Source: Undibacterium sp. KW1
GTDB taxonomy: Bacteria > Pseudomonadota > Gammaproteobacteria > Burkholderiales > Burkholderiaceae_D
Length of the DNA stretch: 64,000 bases
Assembly (NCBI RefSeq): GCF_009937955.1
Contig: NZ_AP018439.1
Coordinates: 868,001-932,000, forward strand
Direction: 5' to 3'
The notes under the pieces were generated by a model, which saw nothing but the letters and a program-made list of their open reading frames with translations, had not been told where the DNA came from and did no database searches. This document shows, piece by piece, positions 38,625 to 47,866 of this stretch; position 1 is the first letter of the stretch; every line of letters begins with the position of its first letter. The position numbers were made by a program, and so were the translations under genes.

Positions 38625-39806
38625 ATGGACTTGAACTTTAACGATGCAGAGCTAGGTTTTCGTCAACTGGTCCGTCATTTCCTGCAAACTTCATTACCTC
38701 AGGCCATCAGCCAAAAAGTGCATCATGGCATAGCACTCGAAAAAAGCGATTACCAGCACTGGCAGAAGATATTGCACGCCCAGGGCTGGGGCGCCTCATC
38801 CTGGCCTGCTGCTCATGGCGGCACTGGCTGGTCTGCCGTGCAGCGCTATATATTTGAAGAAGAATGCGCCGCAGCTGGTGCGCCAAGGCTGCCACCTTTT
38901 GGCATCAAGATGGTGGCACCCGTCATCATGGAATTTGGCTCGCATGAGCAACAGCAGAGATTTTTGCCTAACATATTGACTGCCGATGAATGGTGGTGCC
39001 AGGGGTATTCGGAGCCGGGCTCCGGCTCTGACCTCGCTTCCGTCAAGACCACGGCTGAACGCAGGCGTGACAGCGAAGGCGAATACTATGTAGTCAATGG
39101 TCAAAAGACCTGGACTACACTGGCCCACTATGCCGACTGGATATTTTGCCTGGTCCGTACAGACCGCGAAGCCAAGGCACAGCGCGGTATTTCATTTTTA
39201 CTCATCGACATGAAATCCCCTGGCGTCACCGTCAGGCCCATCATCACCATGGACGGTGCACATGAAGTCAATGAAGTCTGGTTTGATGATGTCAAAGTGC
39301 CAGCTGCCAACCTGGTGGGTGAAGAAAACAAGGGCTGGACTTATGCCAAGTTTTTGCTGGGGCATGAGCGCACCAATATCGCGGGTATAGGCATTGCCAA
39401 GCGTGAACTGGCCAGACTGAAAAGAGTGGCCGCTCGTGAATTCAAGAACGGCAAACCGCTTATGGAGGATGCTGCTTTTGCCATGCGTCTGGCGCAGGTA
39501 GAGATAGACTTGATGGCGCTGGAAATGACCAATCTGCACGTCTTGTCGGCAGAAGAGCAAAGCCATGCGCCGGGGCCGGAAGCATCGATACTGAAGATCA
39601 AGGGTACGGAAATACAACAGGCCATCACTGAATTGCTGGTGCAGGCCGTAGGGGAGCAGGCCTTGCCCCTGCGTGATCGCCAGGATACCAGCGAGCTGGC
39701 AAGCCCGCTTGCCATTAATTACCTGAATATGCGCAAGCTATCCATCTATGGTGGCTCAAATGAAATACAAAAAAATATCATTGCTCAAATGATCATGGGG
39801 CTGTAA
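38625..39806 (+). CDS. Acyl-CoA dehydrogenase family protein, catalytic Glu replaced
   Basis: A 393-residue flavoprotein of the acyl-CoA dehydrogenase fold. GYSEPGSGSDLASVKTTA, with WTTLAHYADWIF next, forms the FAD and substrate site, and YGGSNEIQKNIIA closes the C-terminus. At the place of the usual catalytic Glu (YEG in medium-chain enzymes) stands Gly376, so the base must come from elsewhere in the chain or from a partner subunit, as in pimeloyl-CoA- or steroid-type heteromeric enzymes. No partner gene is adjacent. Substrate unknown. Confidence 0.88.
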   Translation: MDLNFNDAELGFRQLVRHFLQTSLPQAISQKVHHGIALEKSDYQHWQKILHAQGWGASSWPAAHGGTGWSAVQRYIFEEECAAAGAPRLPPFGIKMVAPVIMEFGSHEQQQRFLPNILTADEWWCQGYSEPGSGSDLASVKTTAERRRDSEGEYYVVNGQKTWTTLAHYADWIFCLVRTDREAKAQRGISFLLIDMKSPGVTVRPIITMDGAHEVNEVWFDDVKVPAANLVGEENKGWTYAKFLLGHERTNIAGIGIAKRELARLKRVAAREFKNGKPLMEDAAFAMRLAQVEIDLMALEMTNLHVLSAEEQSHAPGPEASILKIKGTEIQQAITELLVQAVGEQALPLRDRQDTSELASPLAINYLNMRKLSIYGGSNEIQKNIIAQMIMGL

Positions 39807-39908
39807 GGGCTACGCCCGTCCTGCGTGAAATTTCCTCAGCGCAAACATGCTTCGCAGTGCAACAAAATGCCCTACAATGTCGGCTTGATTTCAACGCAAG
39901 GAAAAACC

Positions 39909-41147
39909 ATGGCCGTTAATTCCCCCATCCCTGTGGCTGCAGATTTGAAACCGGTAGCCGGCATACGCCTGGGTTATGCCGAGGCTGGCATACGCAAGCC
40001 CAATCGCAAAGACGTACTGGTCATGGAACTGGCTCCTACGGCGACCGTCTCCGGCGTATTTACGACCAACCGCTTTTGCGCGGCTCCCGTGCAGGTCTGC
40101 AAGGCCCATCTGGAAGGCTTGCACATGGCATCCAGCCCTATCCGCGCGCTGGTCGTGAACACTGGCAATGCCAATGCTGGTACCGGTGATGCTGGTCTGG
40201 CAGCGGCGAATGCGACTTGCTCTGCCCTGGCAGAATTGCTGGGTTGTGAGGCTTCTCAAATCCTGCCATTTTCTACTGGCGTGATTCTCGAACAGTTGCC
40301 GGTCGATAGGCTGGTCGCCGGTTTACCAGCAGCCATAGCAAACCTGACAGCGGATAACTGGTTTAATGCCGCTACCGCCATCATGACTACCGATACCCAG
40401 CCCAAGGCGGCATCGGCAACTGTGGAAATCAACGGTAAAACCGTGACCATGACAGGCATCAGCAAAGGCGCGGGCATGATCAAGCCAAATATGGCGACCA
40501 TGCTGGGTTATCTGGCGATAGATGCCAAGGTTGCGCAAAATGTGCTGGATCACATGGTCAAACAAGCGGCTGACAAGTCTTTCAATTGCATCACCATCGA
40601 TGGTGACACTTCCACCAATGATTCCTTCATGCTCATCGCTACCGGTGCTGGTGAAGTAGAAGTCAATGATGTAGAGACACCAGAATATGTAGCACTGGCA
40701 GAAGCCGTGACTGCGCTGTCGCAAAAACTTGCCCACATGATTATCCGTGATGGCGAAGGTGCAACCAAGTTCATGACGATTGCAGTCGAAGAAGGCCGTG
40801 ATGTAGAAGAGTGCCGCAAGATCGCTTACTCCATCGCCCATTCTCCATTGGTCAAAACCGCTTTCTTTGCCTCTGACCCTAACCTGGGCCGTATCCTGGC
40901 AGCTATTGGCTATGCCGGTGTGAATGACCTGGATGTAGGCAAGCTGAACCTCTATCTGGATGATGTCTGGGTCGCCAAGAATGGTGGTCGTAATCCTGAG
41001 TACCGTGAAGAAGATGGCCAGCGCATCATGAAGCAGAGTGAGATCACGATACGTGTCAAACTCGCGCGCGGCGATGCGGCAGCGACAGTCTGGACTTGCG
41101 ACTTGTCGCATGATTATGTCTCTATCAACGCTGACTATCGCTCCTGA
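39909..41147 (+). CDS. argJ: Glutamate N-acetyltransferase / amino-acid acetyltransferase ArgJ
   Basis: A 412-residue enzyme of arginine synthesis that moves the acetyl group from N-acetylornithine to glutamate. It is made as a precursor and cuts itself before Thr197 in NMATMLGY, next to KGAGMIKP; the Thr is the nucleophile. DTSTNDSF and [17 protein letters not shown] are further signatures. Start chosen at ATG 39909, with AAGGA upstream, giving [19 protein letters not shown]. The upstream 84 bases in frame lack support. A DUF815 gene follows after 12 bases. Confidence 0.96.
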   Translation: MAVNSPIPVAADLKPVAGIRLGYAEAGIRKPNRKDVLVMELAPTATVSGVFTTNRFCAAPVQVCKAHLEGLHMASSPIRALVVNTGNANAGTGDAGLAAANATCSALAELLGCEASQILPFSTGVILEQLPVDRLVAGLPAAIANLTADNWFNAATAIMTTDTQPKAASATVEINGKTVTMTGISKGAGMIKPNMATMLGYLAIDAKVAQNVLDHMVKQAADKSFNCITIDGDTSTNDSFMLIATGAGEVEVNDVETPEYVALAEAVTALSQKLAHMIIRDGEGATKFMTIAVEEGRDVEECRKIAYSIAHSPLVKTAFFASDPNLGRILAAIGYAGVNDLDVGKLNLYLDDVWVAKNGGRNPEYREEDGQRIMKQSEITIRVKLARGDAAATVWTCDLSHDYVSINADYRS

Positions 41148-41159
41148 TCTGGACAGACA

Positions 41160-42029
41160 ATGACGCAGCTTGATCAATTTCTCTTGCGTGCCGAGCATTT
41201 GCTGAGCAGGCTGGAAAACATATTGCCAGCCAGCACACCAGCACCTGACTGGAATCTGGGCTTTGCCTATCGTTGGCGCAAACGCGGTGGCCAGGGTTGT
41301 TTACAAGTCGTGCGTCATGCCTCGACCATAGTGCTGGATGACTTGCGCAATGTCGCCGCACAAAAAGCTCAGATAGAACAAAACACCAGGCAATTCGTCC
41401 ATGGCAAACCAGCCAATAATGTCTTGCTGACAGGTGCGCGCGGCACAGGCAAATCATCCTTGATCAAGGCTTGCCTGAACCAGTTTTCTGACCAGGGTTT
41501 GCGCCTCATCGAAGTTGATAAGGCTGACCTGGCTGACCTGCCGGATATCGTCGATCTGATCGCCGAGCGCCCCGAGCGTTTCATCGTCTTTTGTGATGAC
41601 CTGTCCTTTGAAGAAGGCGAGGCTGGTTACAAGGCCTTGAAGGTGGCGCTGGATGGCAGTATTTCTGCCCAGTCTGATAATGTGCTGATCTACGCTACTT
41701 CAAACCGCCGCCATCTCTTGCCTGAGAAAATGTCAGACAATGCCAGCTATAAATATAGCGATGATGGTGACTTGCATCCGGGTGAAACGGTAGAAGAAAA
41801 AATCTCCTTGTCCGAACGCTTTGGCCTCTGGGTATCTTTCTATCCTTTCAAGCAGGATGATTACCTCGATATTGTCGCCTATTGGCTGGGCAGCATGGGC
41901 TGTACCTCTCCTCAGATAGAAGAAGCACGTGGCGATGCCCTGCGCTGGGCTTTGCAACGCGGTTCGCGTTCTGGCCGCGTGGCCTGGCAATTTGCCCGCG
42001 ACTATGCGGGCAAGCTGGCGGAGTCTTGA
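41160..42029 (+). CDS. DUF815 AAA-type ATPase
   Basis: A 289-residue ATPase with Walker A GARGTGKSS near residue 93 and Walker B FIVFCDDLSFE near residue 140. YATSNRRHLLPE is the sensor region, and the C-terminal GSRSGRVAWQFARDY is typical of DUF815. The role of the family is not established. The gene sits 12 bases after argJ and two bases before the Nudix gene, a pairing common in Burkholderiales. Confidence 0.88.
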   Translation: MTQLDQFLLRAEHLLSRLENILPASTPAPDWNLGFAYRWRKRGGQGCLQVVRHASTIVLDDLRNVAAQKAQIEQNTRQFVHGKPANNVLLTGARGTGKSSLIKACLNQFSDQGLRLIEVDKADLADLPDIVDLIAERPERFIVFCDDLSFEEGEAGYKALKVALDGSISAQSDNVLIYATSNRRHLLPEKMSDNASYKYSDDGDLHPGETVEEKISLSERFGLWVSFYPFKQDDYLDIVAYWLGSMGCTSPQIEEARGDALRWALQRGSRSGRVAWQFARDYAGKLAES

Positions 42030-42030
42030 G

Positions 42031-42453
42031 ATGACAGCAAAACCTGTGGATGTCGCTGTCGGCATCCTGATGAAAGCCAATGGCGATGTCTTGTTGGGAC
42101 AACGTCCCGCTGGCAAACCGTATGAAGGTTATTGGGAATTCCCGGGCGGCAAGGTTGAGCCTGATGAATCCATACTCGATGCACTCAAGCGCGAATTTGT
42201 TGAAGAGCTGGGCATACAGGTGTTGACTGCCGAACCCTGGTGCGGCGTAGAGCATATCTATCCGCATGCCCATGTCAGGCTGCATTTCTATATCAGCCGT
42301 GAATGGCAGGGCGAACCGCAAAGTCTGGAAGGGCAAGCCTTTGCCTGGCAGGGCAGTGTAGAGCTCACGCCTTTATTGCCAGCCACCATACCCCTGCTGG
42401 AATGGCTGGATTTGCTGCGCAAGGACGAGGCCAGTCTGGCTGCTGCAGCTTGA
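42031..42453 (+). CDS. mutT: MutT-like Nudix hydrolase (8-oxo-dGTP diphosphatase type)
   Basis: A 140-residue Nudix protein. The Nudix box at residues 39-61 (GGKVEPDESILDALKREFVEELGI) fits GX5EX7REUXEEXGU exactly. GKPYEGYWEFPGGK and the C-terminal ELTPLLPATIPLLEWL resemble MutT, which removes oxidised guanine nucleotides. Start ATG 42031 lies one base after the DUF815 stop, so the two are probably coupled. Confidence 0.88.
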   Translation: MTAKPVDVAVGILMKANGDVLLGQRPAGKPYEGYWEFPGGKVEPDESILDALKREFVEELGIQVLTAEPWCGVEHIYPHAHVRLHFYISREWQGEPQSLEGQAFAWQGSVELTPLLPATIPLLEWLDLLRKDEASLAAAA

Positions 42454-42736
42454 GCAATTAAATAATTAGCTTGAATCTTGCAGCCAGTGCGCTGGCTTGC
42501 GACACCACTTCCCTCCCATCACTTTGAAGAAAATCAGCGCTGATATTTATTTGTTCGCTCTGTCCCTTTTTCAATCCTGCTTCCTTCCGCTTTATTGCTC
42601 CCTGTCTATACTTGGTATCGAGTACTTCCTGCCTCTTGTCATCAAACTGTCTTTTTATGACAAACAATCCGTAGTATCACTTATTGTCGGATACTTTTTG
42701 GGCTGAGATTATCTGTGCTTTATTTTATTAGCTATA

Positions 42737-42773
42737 TGTATTGAAAACAATACAGTGTATTTAAAATAGTACA
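42737..42773 (+). promoter_or_regulatory. Two adjacent TyrR-type boxes upstream of the dad operon
   Basis: TGTATT-N6-AATACA (42737-42754, perfect) and TGTATT-N6-AGTACA (42756-42773, one mismatch) stand one base apart. Their 6-6-6 layout equals the TyrR box TGTAAA-N6-TTTACA. They lie about 180-200 bases upstream of the expected sigma-54 start site, a normal enhancer position. Confidence 0.65.
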
Positions 42774-42839
42774 GTGTGCGACTTTCAGTACGCAATAGAG
42801 TATGTTCTCTAGTGCGTAAAGTAGAGGAAAAGCAGCAAC

Positions 42840-42857
42840 TGTATTAAATTCAATACA
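42840..42857 (+). promoter_or_regulatory. Third TyrR-type box
   Basis: TGTATT-N6-AATACA, perfect and identical in both arms to the box at 42737, lies about 95 bases upstream of the expected sigma-54 start site. Confidence 0.65.
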
Positions 42858-42887
42858 GATTTTTTGGCGAATCCAAAATAAATTTTC

Positions 42888-42900
42888 TAAGTCCTTGAAT
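42888..42900 (-). promoter_or_regulatory. Possible IHF site
   Basis: TAAGTCCTTGAAT matches the reverse IHF consensus YAANNNNTTGATW at all but one position. It lies between the enhancer boxes and the sigma-54 promoter in an AT-rich stretch, where IHF bending is often used. Confidence 0.4.
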
Positions 42901-42918
42901 TTTTTCAATAAAATTTTG

Positions 42919-42934
42919 TGGCACGACGATTGCT
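42919..42934 (+). promoter_or_regulatory. Sigma-54 promoter of the dad operon
   Basis: TGGCACGACGATTGCT matches the sigma-54 consensus TGGCACG-N4-TTGCW at every fixed position, with GG at -24 and GC at -12. It lies 43 bases before the alanine racemase start. The rest of the gap 42454-42736 holds no gene I can support. Confidence 0.9.
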
Positions 42935-42977
42935 ATGACTAGTCGCAGTTTCCTTATATGCGATGGAGTGGTGAAAT

Positions 42978-44090
42978 ATGAAGCAAGTTGCTGGAATAGC
43001 AGGTGCAGTACTTCGTATTGACTTACAGGCAATACGTTATAACTATCGTCTGTTGCGCGGTTTATTGGGCGTGGCGAAATGTGGTGCCGCAGTCAAGGCG
43101 GATGCTTATGGTGTGGGCGCGGTGCAAGTCGTACAGGCGCTGTATACAGAAGGTTGCCGGGATTTTTTTGTCGCCCATTTGCAAGAGGCGATCATTATTC
43201 GTGAATATTTGCCTGCGGATGCAGCCATCTATGTCATGCATGGCTCACCCGTTGGGCATGAGGCGGAATTATTGGAATATAACTGCACACCAGTCTTGAA
43301 CAGCCTGCCGCAAATGCTGGCCTGGCGTGCATTGGCGCAAAAAGAACAGCGCCGCCTGCCAGCCATCGTCCAGGTTGATACCGGCATGGCCAGGATGGGC
43401 TTGTCAGCCGCCGAGGTGCAGCAATGGCAAGCCGATGCCAGCCTCAGCGAGGGCATAGACCTGCAATACATCATGAGCCATCTGGTCAGTGCAGAAGACC
43501 AGGCCAACCCGGTTAATCAGCAGCAGTTGCAAGCCTTTAATGCCTTGCGTACCCAAATCCCGGCTTGCCAGGGTTTGCCAGCCAGCCTGGCCAATTCTTC
43601 CGGCATCTTCCTGGGTAAGGACTTTCATTTCGACATGGCCCGTCCTGGCGCTGCCTTGTATGGTGTTGCCCCTGTCGCAGGCCAGGCCAACCCCCTGCGT
43701 GCCGTTGCCCACCTGCAAGGCCGCATCATACAAACCCGTGAAATCCTGGCTGACACCGGTGTTGGCTATGGTTCGACCTGGCGCAGCAGCCAGACCACCC
43801 GCATAGCCACCGTCGGTGTCGGTTATGCCGATGGCTGGATGCGCAGCCTCAGCAATCGTGGTGTTGCCCATATTGCTGGCCAGGCCGTACCCATGGTTGG
43901 CAATGTATCGATGGACACGATTACCCTGGATGTTACTGCAGTCCCTGCAGAGCATCTGCAACCCGGCTCCATGGTAGACCTGATCTCTGCTGACAATACA
44001 GTAGATCAGGTGGCAGCACGTGCCAACACCATAGGCTATGAAATCCTGACCAGTCTGGGAGGCCGCTATGAGCGTACCTATAGCAATTAA
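42978..44090 (+). CDS. Alanine racemase, catabolic DadX type
   Basis: A 370-residue PLP enzyme interconverting L- and D-alanine. The PLP lysine is Lys40 in AVKADAYGVGA, and the second catalytic residue is Tyr264 in GVGYGSTW. VDTGMARMG and MVGNVSMDTITLD are family motifs. Because dadA follows and both lie behind a sigma-54 promoter with TyrR-type boxes, I read it as the catabolic racemase that feeds D-alanine to the dehydrogenase. A broader-specificity racemase is possible. The biosynthetic alr would be elsewhere. Confidence 0.93.
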   Translation: MKQVAGIAGAVLRIDLQAIRYNYRLLRGLLGVAKCGAAVKADAYGVGAVQVVQALYTEGCRDFFVAHLQEAIIIREYLPADAAIYVMHGSPVGHEAELLEYNCTPVLNSLPQMLAWRALAQKEQRRLPAIVQVDTGMARMGLSAAEVQQWQADASLSEGIDLQYIMSHLVSAEDQANPVNQQQLQAFNALRTQIPACQGLPASLANSSGIFLGKDFHFDMARPGAALYGVAPVAGQANPLRAVAHLQGRIIQTREILADTGVGYGSTWRSSQTTRIATVGVGYADGWMRSLSNRGVAHIAGQAVPMVGNVSMDTITLDVTAVPAEHLQPGSMVDLISADNTVDQVAARANTIGYEILTSLGGRYERTYSN

Positions 44091-44201
44091 GCCTCTACAT
44101 GTATGGCCGCTTGCCTGAACAAGCAGCCAGACCAAGCAAAGTACACAACAGACAAACAGATTAATCCATCAGTGAGCCAGCAGCAGGCCGGGAGAAATAA
44201 A

Positions 44202-45494
44202 ATGAAAATAGTTATATTGGGTGCAGGTGTTATCGGTACAGCGTCAGCGTATTACCTTGCCAAGGCAGGCCATGAAGTCACCGTGATTGAGCGCCAGCCT
44301 GCAGCAGGTCTGGAAACCAGTTATGCCAATGCAGGCGAAGTCTCTCCAGGTTATTCTGCCCCATGGGCAGGCCCTGGCGTTCCTTTGAAAGCAATCAAAT
44401 GGCTGATGATGCAGCATAGCCCGCTGGCGATACGCCCCAGCTTTGACCCGACCATGTGGCGCTGGGTCACGCAAATGCTGATGAACTGCACCAGCAAACG
44501 CTATGAAATCAATAAGGGCCGCATGTTGCGCATGGCTGAATACAGCCGCGATGTCTTGCAACAATTGCGCAGCGATACCGGTATCAGCTACGACGAACGT
44601 ACCCAGGGTACGCTGCAACTGTTCCGCAACCAGCAGCAACTTGACGGTGCAGAGGCCGATATCGCCATCCTCAAACGTTACGATGTGCCTTATGAAAAAC
44701 TGGACAAGGCCGGTTGCCTGAAAGTGGAACCCGCACTGGTCAATGTGCAGGATAAATTTGTCGGTGCCTTGCGTTTGCCAGGGGATGAAACCGGCGACTG
44801 CTTCAAGTTCACACAGAGCCTGTCCACATTTGCGCAAGAACTGGGTGCCCAGTTCAAGTACGGCGTCAGCATACAAAGACTGGTCAAGAGCGGCGATACC
44901 ATCACTTCTGTCATCACCTCCGAAGGTGAGATCAAGGCAGACTGTTTCGTATTGGCACTTGGCAGTTATTCCCCGATTCTCTTGAAAGAATTGGGCATCA
45001 AGATTCCTGTTTACCCTATCAAGGGCTATTCAATCACCGTTCCGATTACCGACGCACAAAAAGCGCCGGAATCGACGGTCATGGATGAGACCTATAAAGT
45101 CGCAATTACCCGCCTGGGCGACCGCATACGTGTCGGTGGCACTGCCGAAATCACCGGCTATAACCTTGACCTGCGTGCAGACCGCCGTGCCACCCTGGAG
45201 CATTCAGTGACTGATCTGTTCCCTGGTGGTGGCGACGTCAGCAAAGCCGAATTCTGGACTGGCCTGCGTCCCATGACGCCGGACGGCACCCCTGTCATTG
45301 GCCCTACGCCTTACCGCAACCTGTACCTGAACACTGGTCATGGCACGCTGGGCTGGACCATGGCTTGTGGTTCTGGCCAGTTCATTGCTGACGTGGTTTC
45401 TGGCAAGCGCCCGGCTATTTCTACTGAAGGTTTATTCATGGACCGTTACGGCAGCGTCAACAGTCCAATTTTTATACACAAGGAGTTGGCATGA
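44202..45494 (+). CDS. dadA: D-amino-acid dehydrogenase small subunit DadA
   Basis: A 430-residue FAD enzyme of the inner membrane face that oxidises D-alanine and other D-amino acids to 2-oxo acids, passing electrons to the respiratory chain. The FAD fold starts [47 protein letters not shown] and [15 protein letters not shown] are typical of DadA. Start ATG 44202 has GGGAGA upstream; the longer frame from 44103 has no support. It ends in an ATGA overlap with the next gene. Confidence 0.94.
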   Translation: MKIVILGAGVIGTASAYYLAKAGHEVTVIERQPAAGLETSYANAGEVSPGYSAPWAGPGVPLKAIKWLMMQHSPLAIRPSFDPTMWRWVTQMLMNCTSKRYEINKGRMLRMAEYSRDVLQQLRSDTGISYDERTQGTLQLFRNQQQLDGAEADIAILKRYDVPYEKLDKAGCLKVEPALVNVQDKFVGALRLPGDETGDCFKFTQSLSTFAQELGAQFKYGVSIQRLVKSGDTITSVITSEGEIKADCFVLALGSYSPILLKELGIKIPVYPIKGYSITVPITDAQKAPESTVMDETYKVAITRLGDRIRVGGTAEITGYNLDLRADRRATLEHSVTDLFPGGGDVSKAEFWTGLRPMTPDGTPVIGPTPYRNLYLNTGHGTLGWTMACGSGQFIADVVSGKRPAISTEGLFMDRYGSVNSPIFIHKELA

Positions 45495-46054
45495 ATGCAA
45501 TTGAAGAGTTATTGTCATCAACCCAGGTCTTTTCTGATGCCAACCTGAATGCGCGGTTTTTTACCGCAATAGAGTTGCTGGCACAAATCATGATGGTCAT
45601 GCCGCGTACCGCGAATATCACCGCGCTGGCACAGGCAACAGGCAAGACACCGCGCCTGATACGCTCGATACTGGCCGTACTGAGCAAGGATGCCCTGGTC
45701 AGTCGCGATAGCAAAGAGAAGGATGCCTGGCACTGCCGTGACTGCAATGGCATCATCACCCTGGCAGATGTTTACCGCAGCTTCGTCAATGCAGAAGAGC
45801 GCGCTGCTGCCAAGGCCATCGAAAAAGCGGTGCAGGGAGAAGAGACAGAAGTGCCACAGGAAAGACGCAATACCCGTACTTCCAGCCAGCAAAGTGTCGA
45901 TCTGCTGATGATGCAAGTTAAAATGACGCTCAATCGTGCAGTCTTGCAGCAACTGGAGCAATTTGATCTGGGCCGTTTGCGTGGCCTGGCATCGAACAGC
46001 GCTTTCCGTCGCCAGCATGCCCGCCCACGTGGGTATATCCCGGAACCGTATTAA
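45491..46054 (+). CDS. Rrf2-like winged-helix protein with a CxxC motif
   Basis: A 187-residue protein whose first 110 residues look like an Rrf2-type winged helix: an N-terminal helix, [31 protein letters not shown], a wing, then [10 protein letters not shown]. In the wing the sequence WHCRDCNG has two cysteines in CxxC, unlike the three-cysteine cluster loop of IscR and NsrR. The C-terminal part is basic. Translation is coupled to dadA by a four-base overlap. Its role may be redox or metal sensing in the control of D-amino-acid use, but this is inference. Confidence 0.75.
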   Translation: MNAIEELLSSTQVFSDANLNARFFTAIELLAQIMMVMPRTANITALAQATGKTPRLIRSILAVLSKDALVSRDSKEKDAWHCRDCNGIITLADVYRSFVNAEERAAAKAIEKAVQGEETEVPQERRNTRTSSQQSVDLLMMQVKMTLNRAVLQQLEQFDLGRLRGLASNSAFRRQHARPRGYIPEPY

Positions 46055-46097
46055 TCATACTTGATCAGACTTTCATCGTTTCATCACAAAGCAACGC

Positions 46098-47654
46098 ATG
46101 CGCATCAATATCCAGTTCAAGGACAGAGTAGGTATTGCCCACGAAATACTGGCGGTATTGGCGCGTCGCGGGCTCAATGTGGTGGCGGTTGAAGTTGATC
46201 CACCCAACATCTATATCGACAGCCCTGAACTGCTGGAATTCATGCTGCCCTCATTGCAGGCTGACTGCCAGTCTGTGCGTGGGGTCGGTGAAATCAAGGT
46301 ACTGGATGTTTTGCCCGGCATACGCAGGCGTCTCAATCTCGACACCATGATGGCCGTCATGGAAGACCCGGTCCTGGCGATCGATGCCAGCGGCCATATC
46401 GTGATTGCCAATGTCGCCGCTGCCACGGCGACCCGCATGAGCGAGTCCAGCCTGTGCCAGCGCAGCCTGAACCAGGTGCTTGACGATACAGGCATACAGG
46501 AAGAGCTGGTCAATTGTGGTTTCCGCCTGCCCAGCCGCGAAGTCAGCCTCAACGGCGAGCCTTATTTCATGGATGTGACGCCGGTATCAGAGCCCCAGGG
46601 CCTTGATATTACCCATGGCCGCTCGGTAGGTGCGGTGCTGACTTTTCACGCACCTACCCGCATAGGTGGTCGCCTGCATGCCCTGCAGCATTCTGAAGGC
46701 AGTGGCTTTCATTTCATCATCGGTGAATCAGAGCAGATACGCATCCTGAAAACCAAGGCGGCAAGAGTGGCAGTGGTTGATGCGCCCTTGCTGATCACGG
46801 GCGAGACCGGCACCGGGAAAGAATTGCTGGCCCAGGCTTGCCACGGTGTCAGTGGCCGCAGCAATGCAGCTTTTTTGGAGCTGAATTGCGCAGCCTTGCC
46901 AGAAAGCCTGGCCGAGAGCGAATTATTTGGCTATATGTCCGGTGCCTTCACCGGTGCCCAGCGAGGCGGCAAGCCTGGCCTGTTTGAAATGGCGGATGGG
47001 GGTACGGTCTTTCTCGATGAGATAGGCGAGATGTCGCTGTACCTGCAAGCCAAGCTACTGCGCTTCCTGAATGACGGCAAGTTCCGCCGCATAGGCAGTG
47101 ATAAAGAGGTCAAGGTGAATGTGCGCATCATCAGCGCCACCCACAGGAACTTGCGCAAGATGGTGCAGGAGGGTAGTTTTCGTGAAGACCTGTTCTACCG
47201 CCTGAATGTCTTGCATCTGGAAATGCCAGCCCTGCGTGAGCGTCCTGACGATATCCTGCCATTGGCCAGGCATTTCATAGAGCGCGCCTGCACCCAGGCG
47301 CAAAAACCGGTATGCCGTTTGAATTCATCTGCCTGTGCAGCTCTGGTATCCAATCACTGGCCAGGCAATGTCAGGCAATTGCAGAATGTGGTGTTTCGCG
47401 CGATTACCATGTCAGACCAGCGGGTATTGGATGCAGCTGACCTCGATTGGGCCGAAGGCAGTATCACGGCTGAAGTGGTGAAGAGCGATGCCACCGAGAG
47501 CTGGGAGTTGTCGGTGAACGCCTTTGAGCGCAGTTTGCTGGAAAACCTGTATCCGCAATATCCATCCAGCCGCAAACTGGCGACACGGCTGGCGACTTCA
47601 CATTCCATGATTGCCACCAAGCTGCGTAAATACGGTATCCCGCAAAAACGTTAG
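46098..47654 (+). CDS. TyrR-family sigma-54 activator
   Basis: A 518-residue regulator. An N-terminal ACT domain (residues 1-75) likely binds an amino acid, followed by PAS (about 80-190). The AAA+ domain has Walker A GETGTGKE at 235-242, Walker B VFLDEIG near 304-310, and an intact GAFTGA loop at 282-287, so it should contact sigma-54. The C-terminal helix-turn-helix SSRKLATRLATSHSMIATKLRKYG is of TyrR type. E. coli TyrR has lost GAFTGA; this one resembles Pseudomonas PhhR. Its own operon has a sigma-54 promoter and three TyrR-type boxes, so it probably activates itself together with the racemase and dadA. Confidence 0.92.
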   Translation: MRINIQFKDRVGIAHEILAVLARRGLNVVAVEVDPPNIYIDSPELLEFMLPSLQADCQSVRGVGEIKVLDVLPGIRRRLNLDTMMAVMEDPVLAIDASGHIVIANVAAATATRMSESSLCQRSLNQVLDDTGIQEELVNCGFRLPSREVSLNGEPYFMDVTPVSEPQGLDITHGRSVGAVLTFHAPTRIGGRLHALQHSEGSGFHFIIGESEQIRILKTKAARVAVVDAPLLITGETGTGKELLAQACHGVSGRSNAAFLELNCAALPESLAESELFGYMSGAFTGAQRGGKPGLFEMADGGTVFLDEIGEMSLYLQAKLLRFLNDGKFRRIGSDKEVKVNVRIISATHRNLRKMVQEGSFREDLFYRLNVLHLEMPALRERPDDILPLARHFIERACTQAQKPVCRLNSSACAALVSNHWPGNVRQLQNVVFRAITMSDQRVLDAADLDWAEGSITAEVVKSDATESWELSVNAFERSLLENLYPQYPSSRKLATRLATSHSMIATKLRKYGIPQKR

Positions 47655-47665
47655 GCTTTTTGCTT

Positions 47666-47698
47666 AACTGGCTGAATAAGCAGCTTATTCAGCCAGTT
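47666..47698. terminator. Hairpin between tyrR-type gene and yacG
   Basis: A perfect 15-bp stem (47666-47680/47684-47698) with a 3-base loop lies between the convergent genes and includes the yacG stop codon. T tracts are poor on both sides, so efficiency is uncertain. Confidence 0.55.
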
Positions 47699-47864
47699 CT
47701 TCCGGGTCTTCAGGTAAATTGACTGCAGGTATCGTGTACTTCTCTTCAGCCCAGGCACCCAGGTCGATTTGCTTGCAGCGTTCAGAGCAAAAAGGACGCC
47801 AGCGGTTCGCTTCTTTCCATTCCACCTTGGTTTTGCAGGTGGGACAATCAACAAAAGTAGCCAT
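47685..47864 (-). CDS. yacG: DNA gyrase inhibitor / zinc protein YacG
   Basis: A 59-residue protein. It begins [16 protein letters not shown], with two cysteines (CPTC), and continues [19 protein letters not shown], with the second pair, giving the four-cysteine zinc site of YacG. YacG binds GyrB and inhibits gyrase. It is followed on its 5' side by zapD and coaE, the usual yacG-zapD-coaE order. The size is normal for the family. Confidence 0.93.
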   Translation of the reverse strand: MATFVDCPTCKTKVEWKEANRWRPFCSERCKQIDLGAWAEEKYTIPAVNLPEDPEELAE

Positions 47865-47866
47865 GT

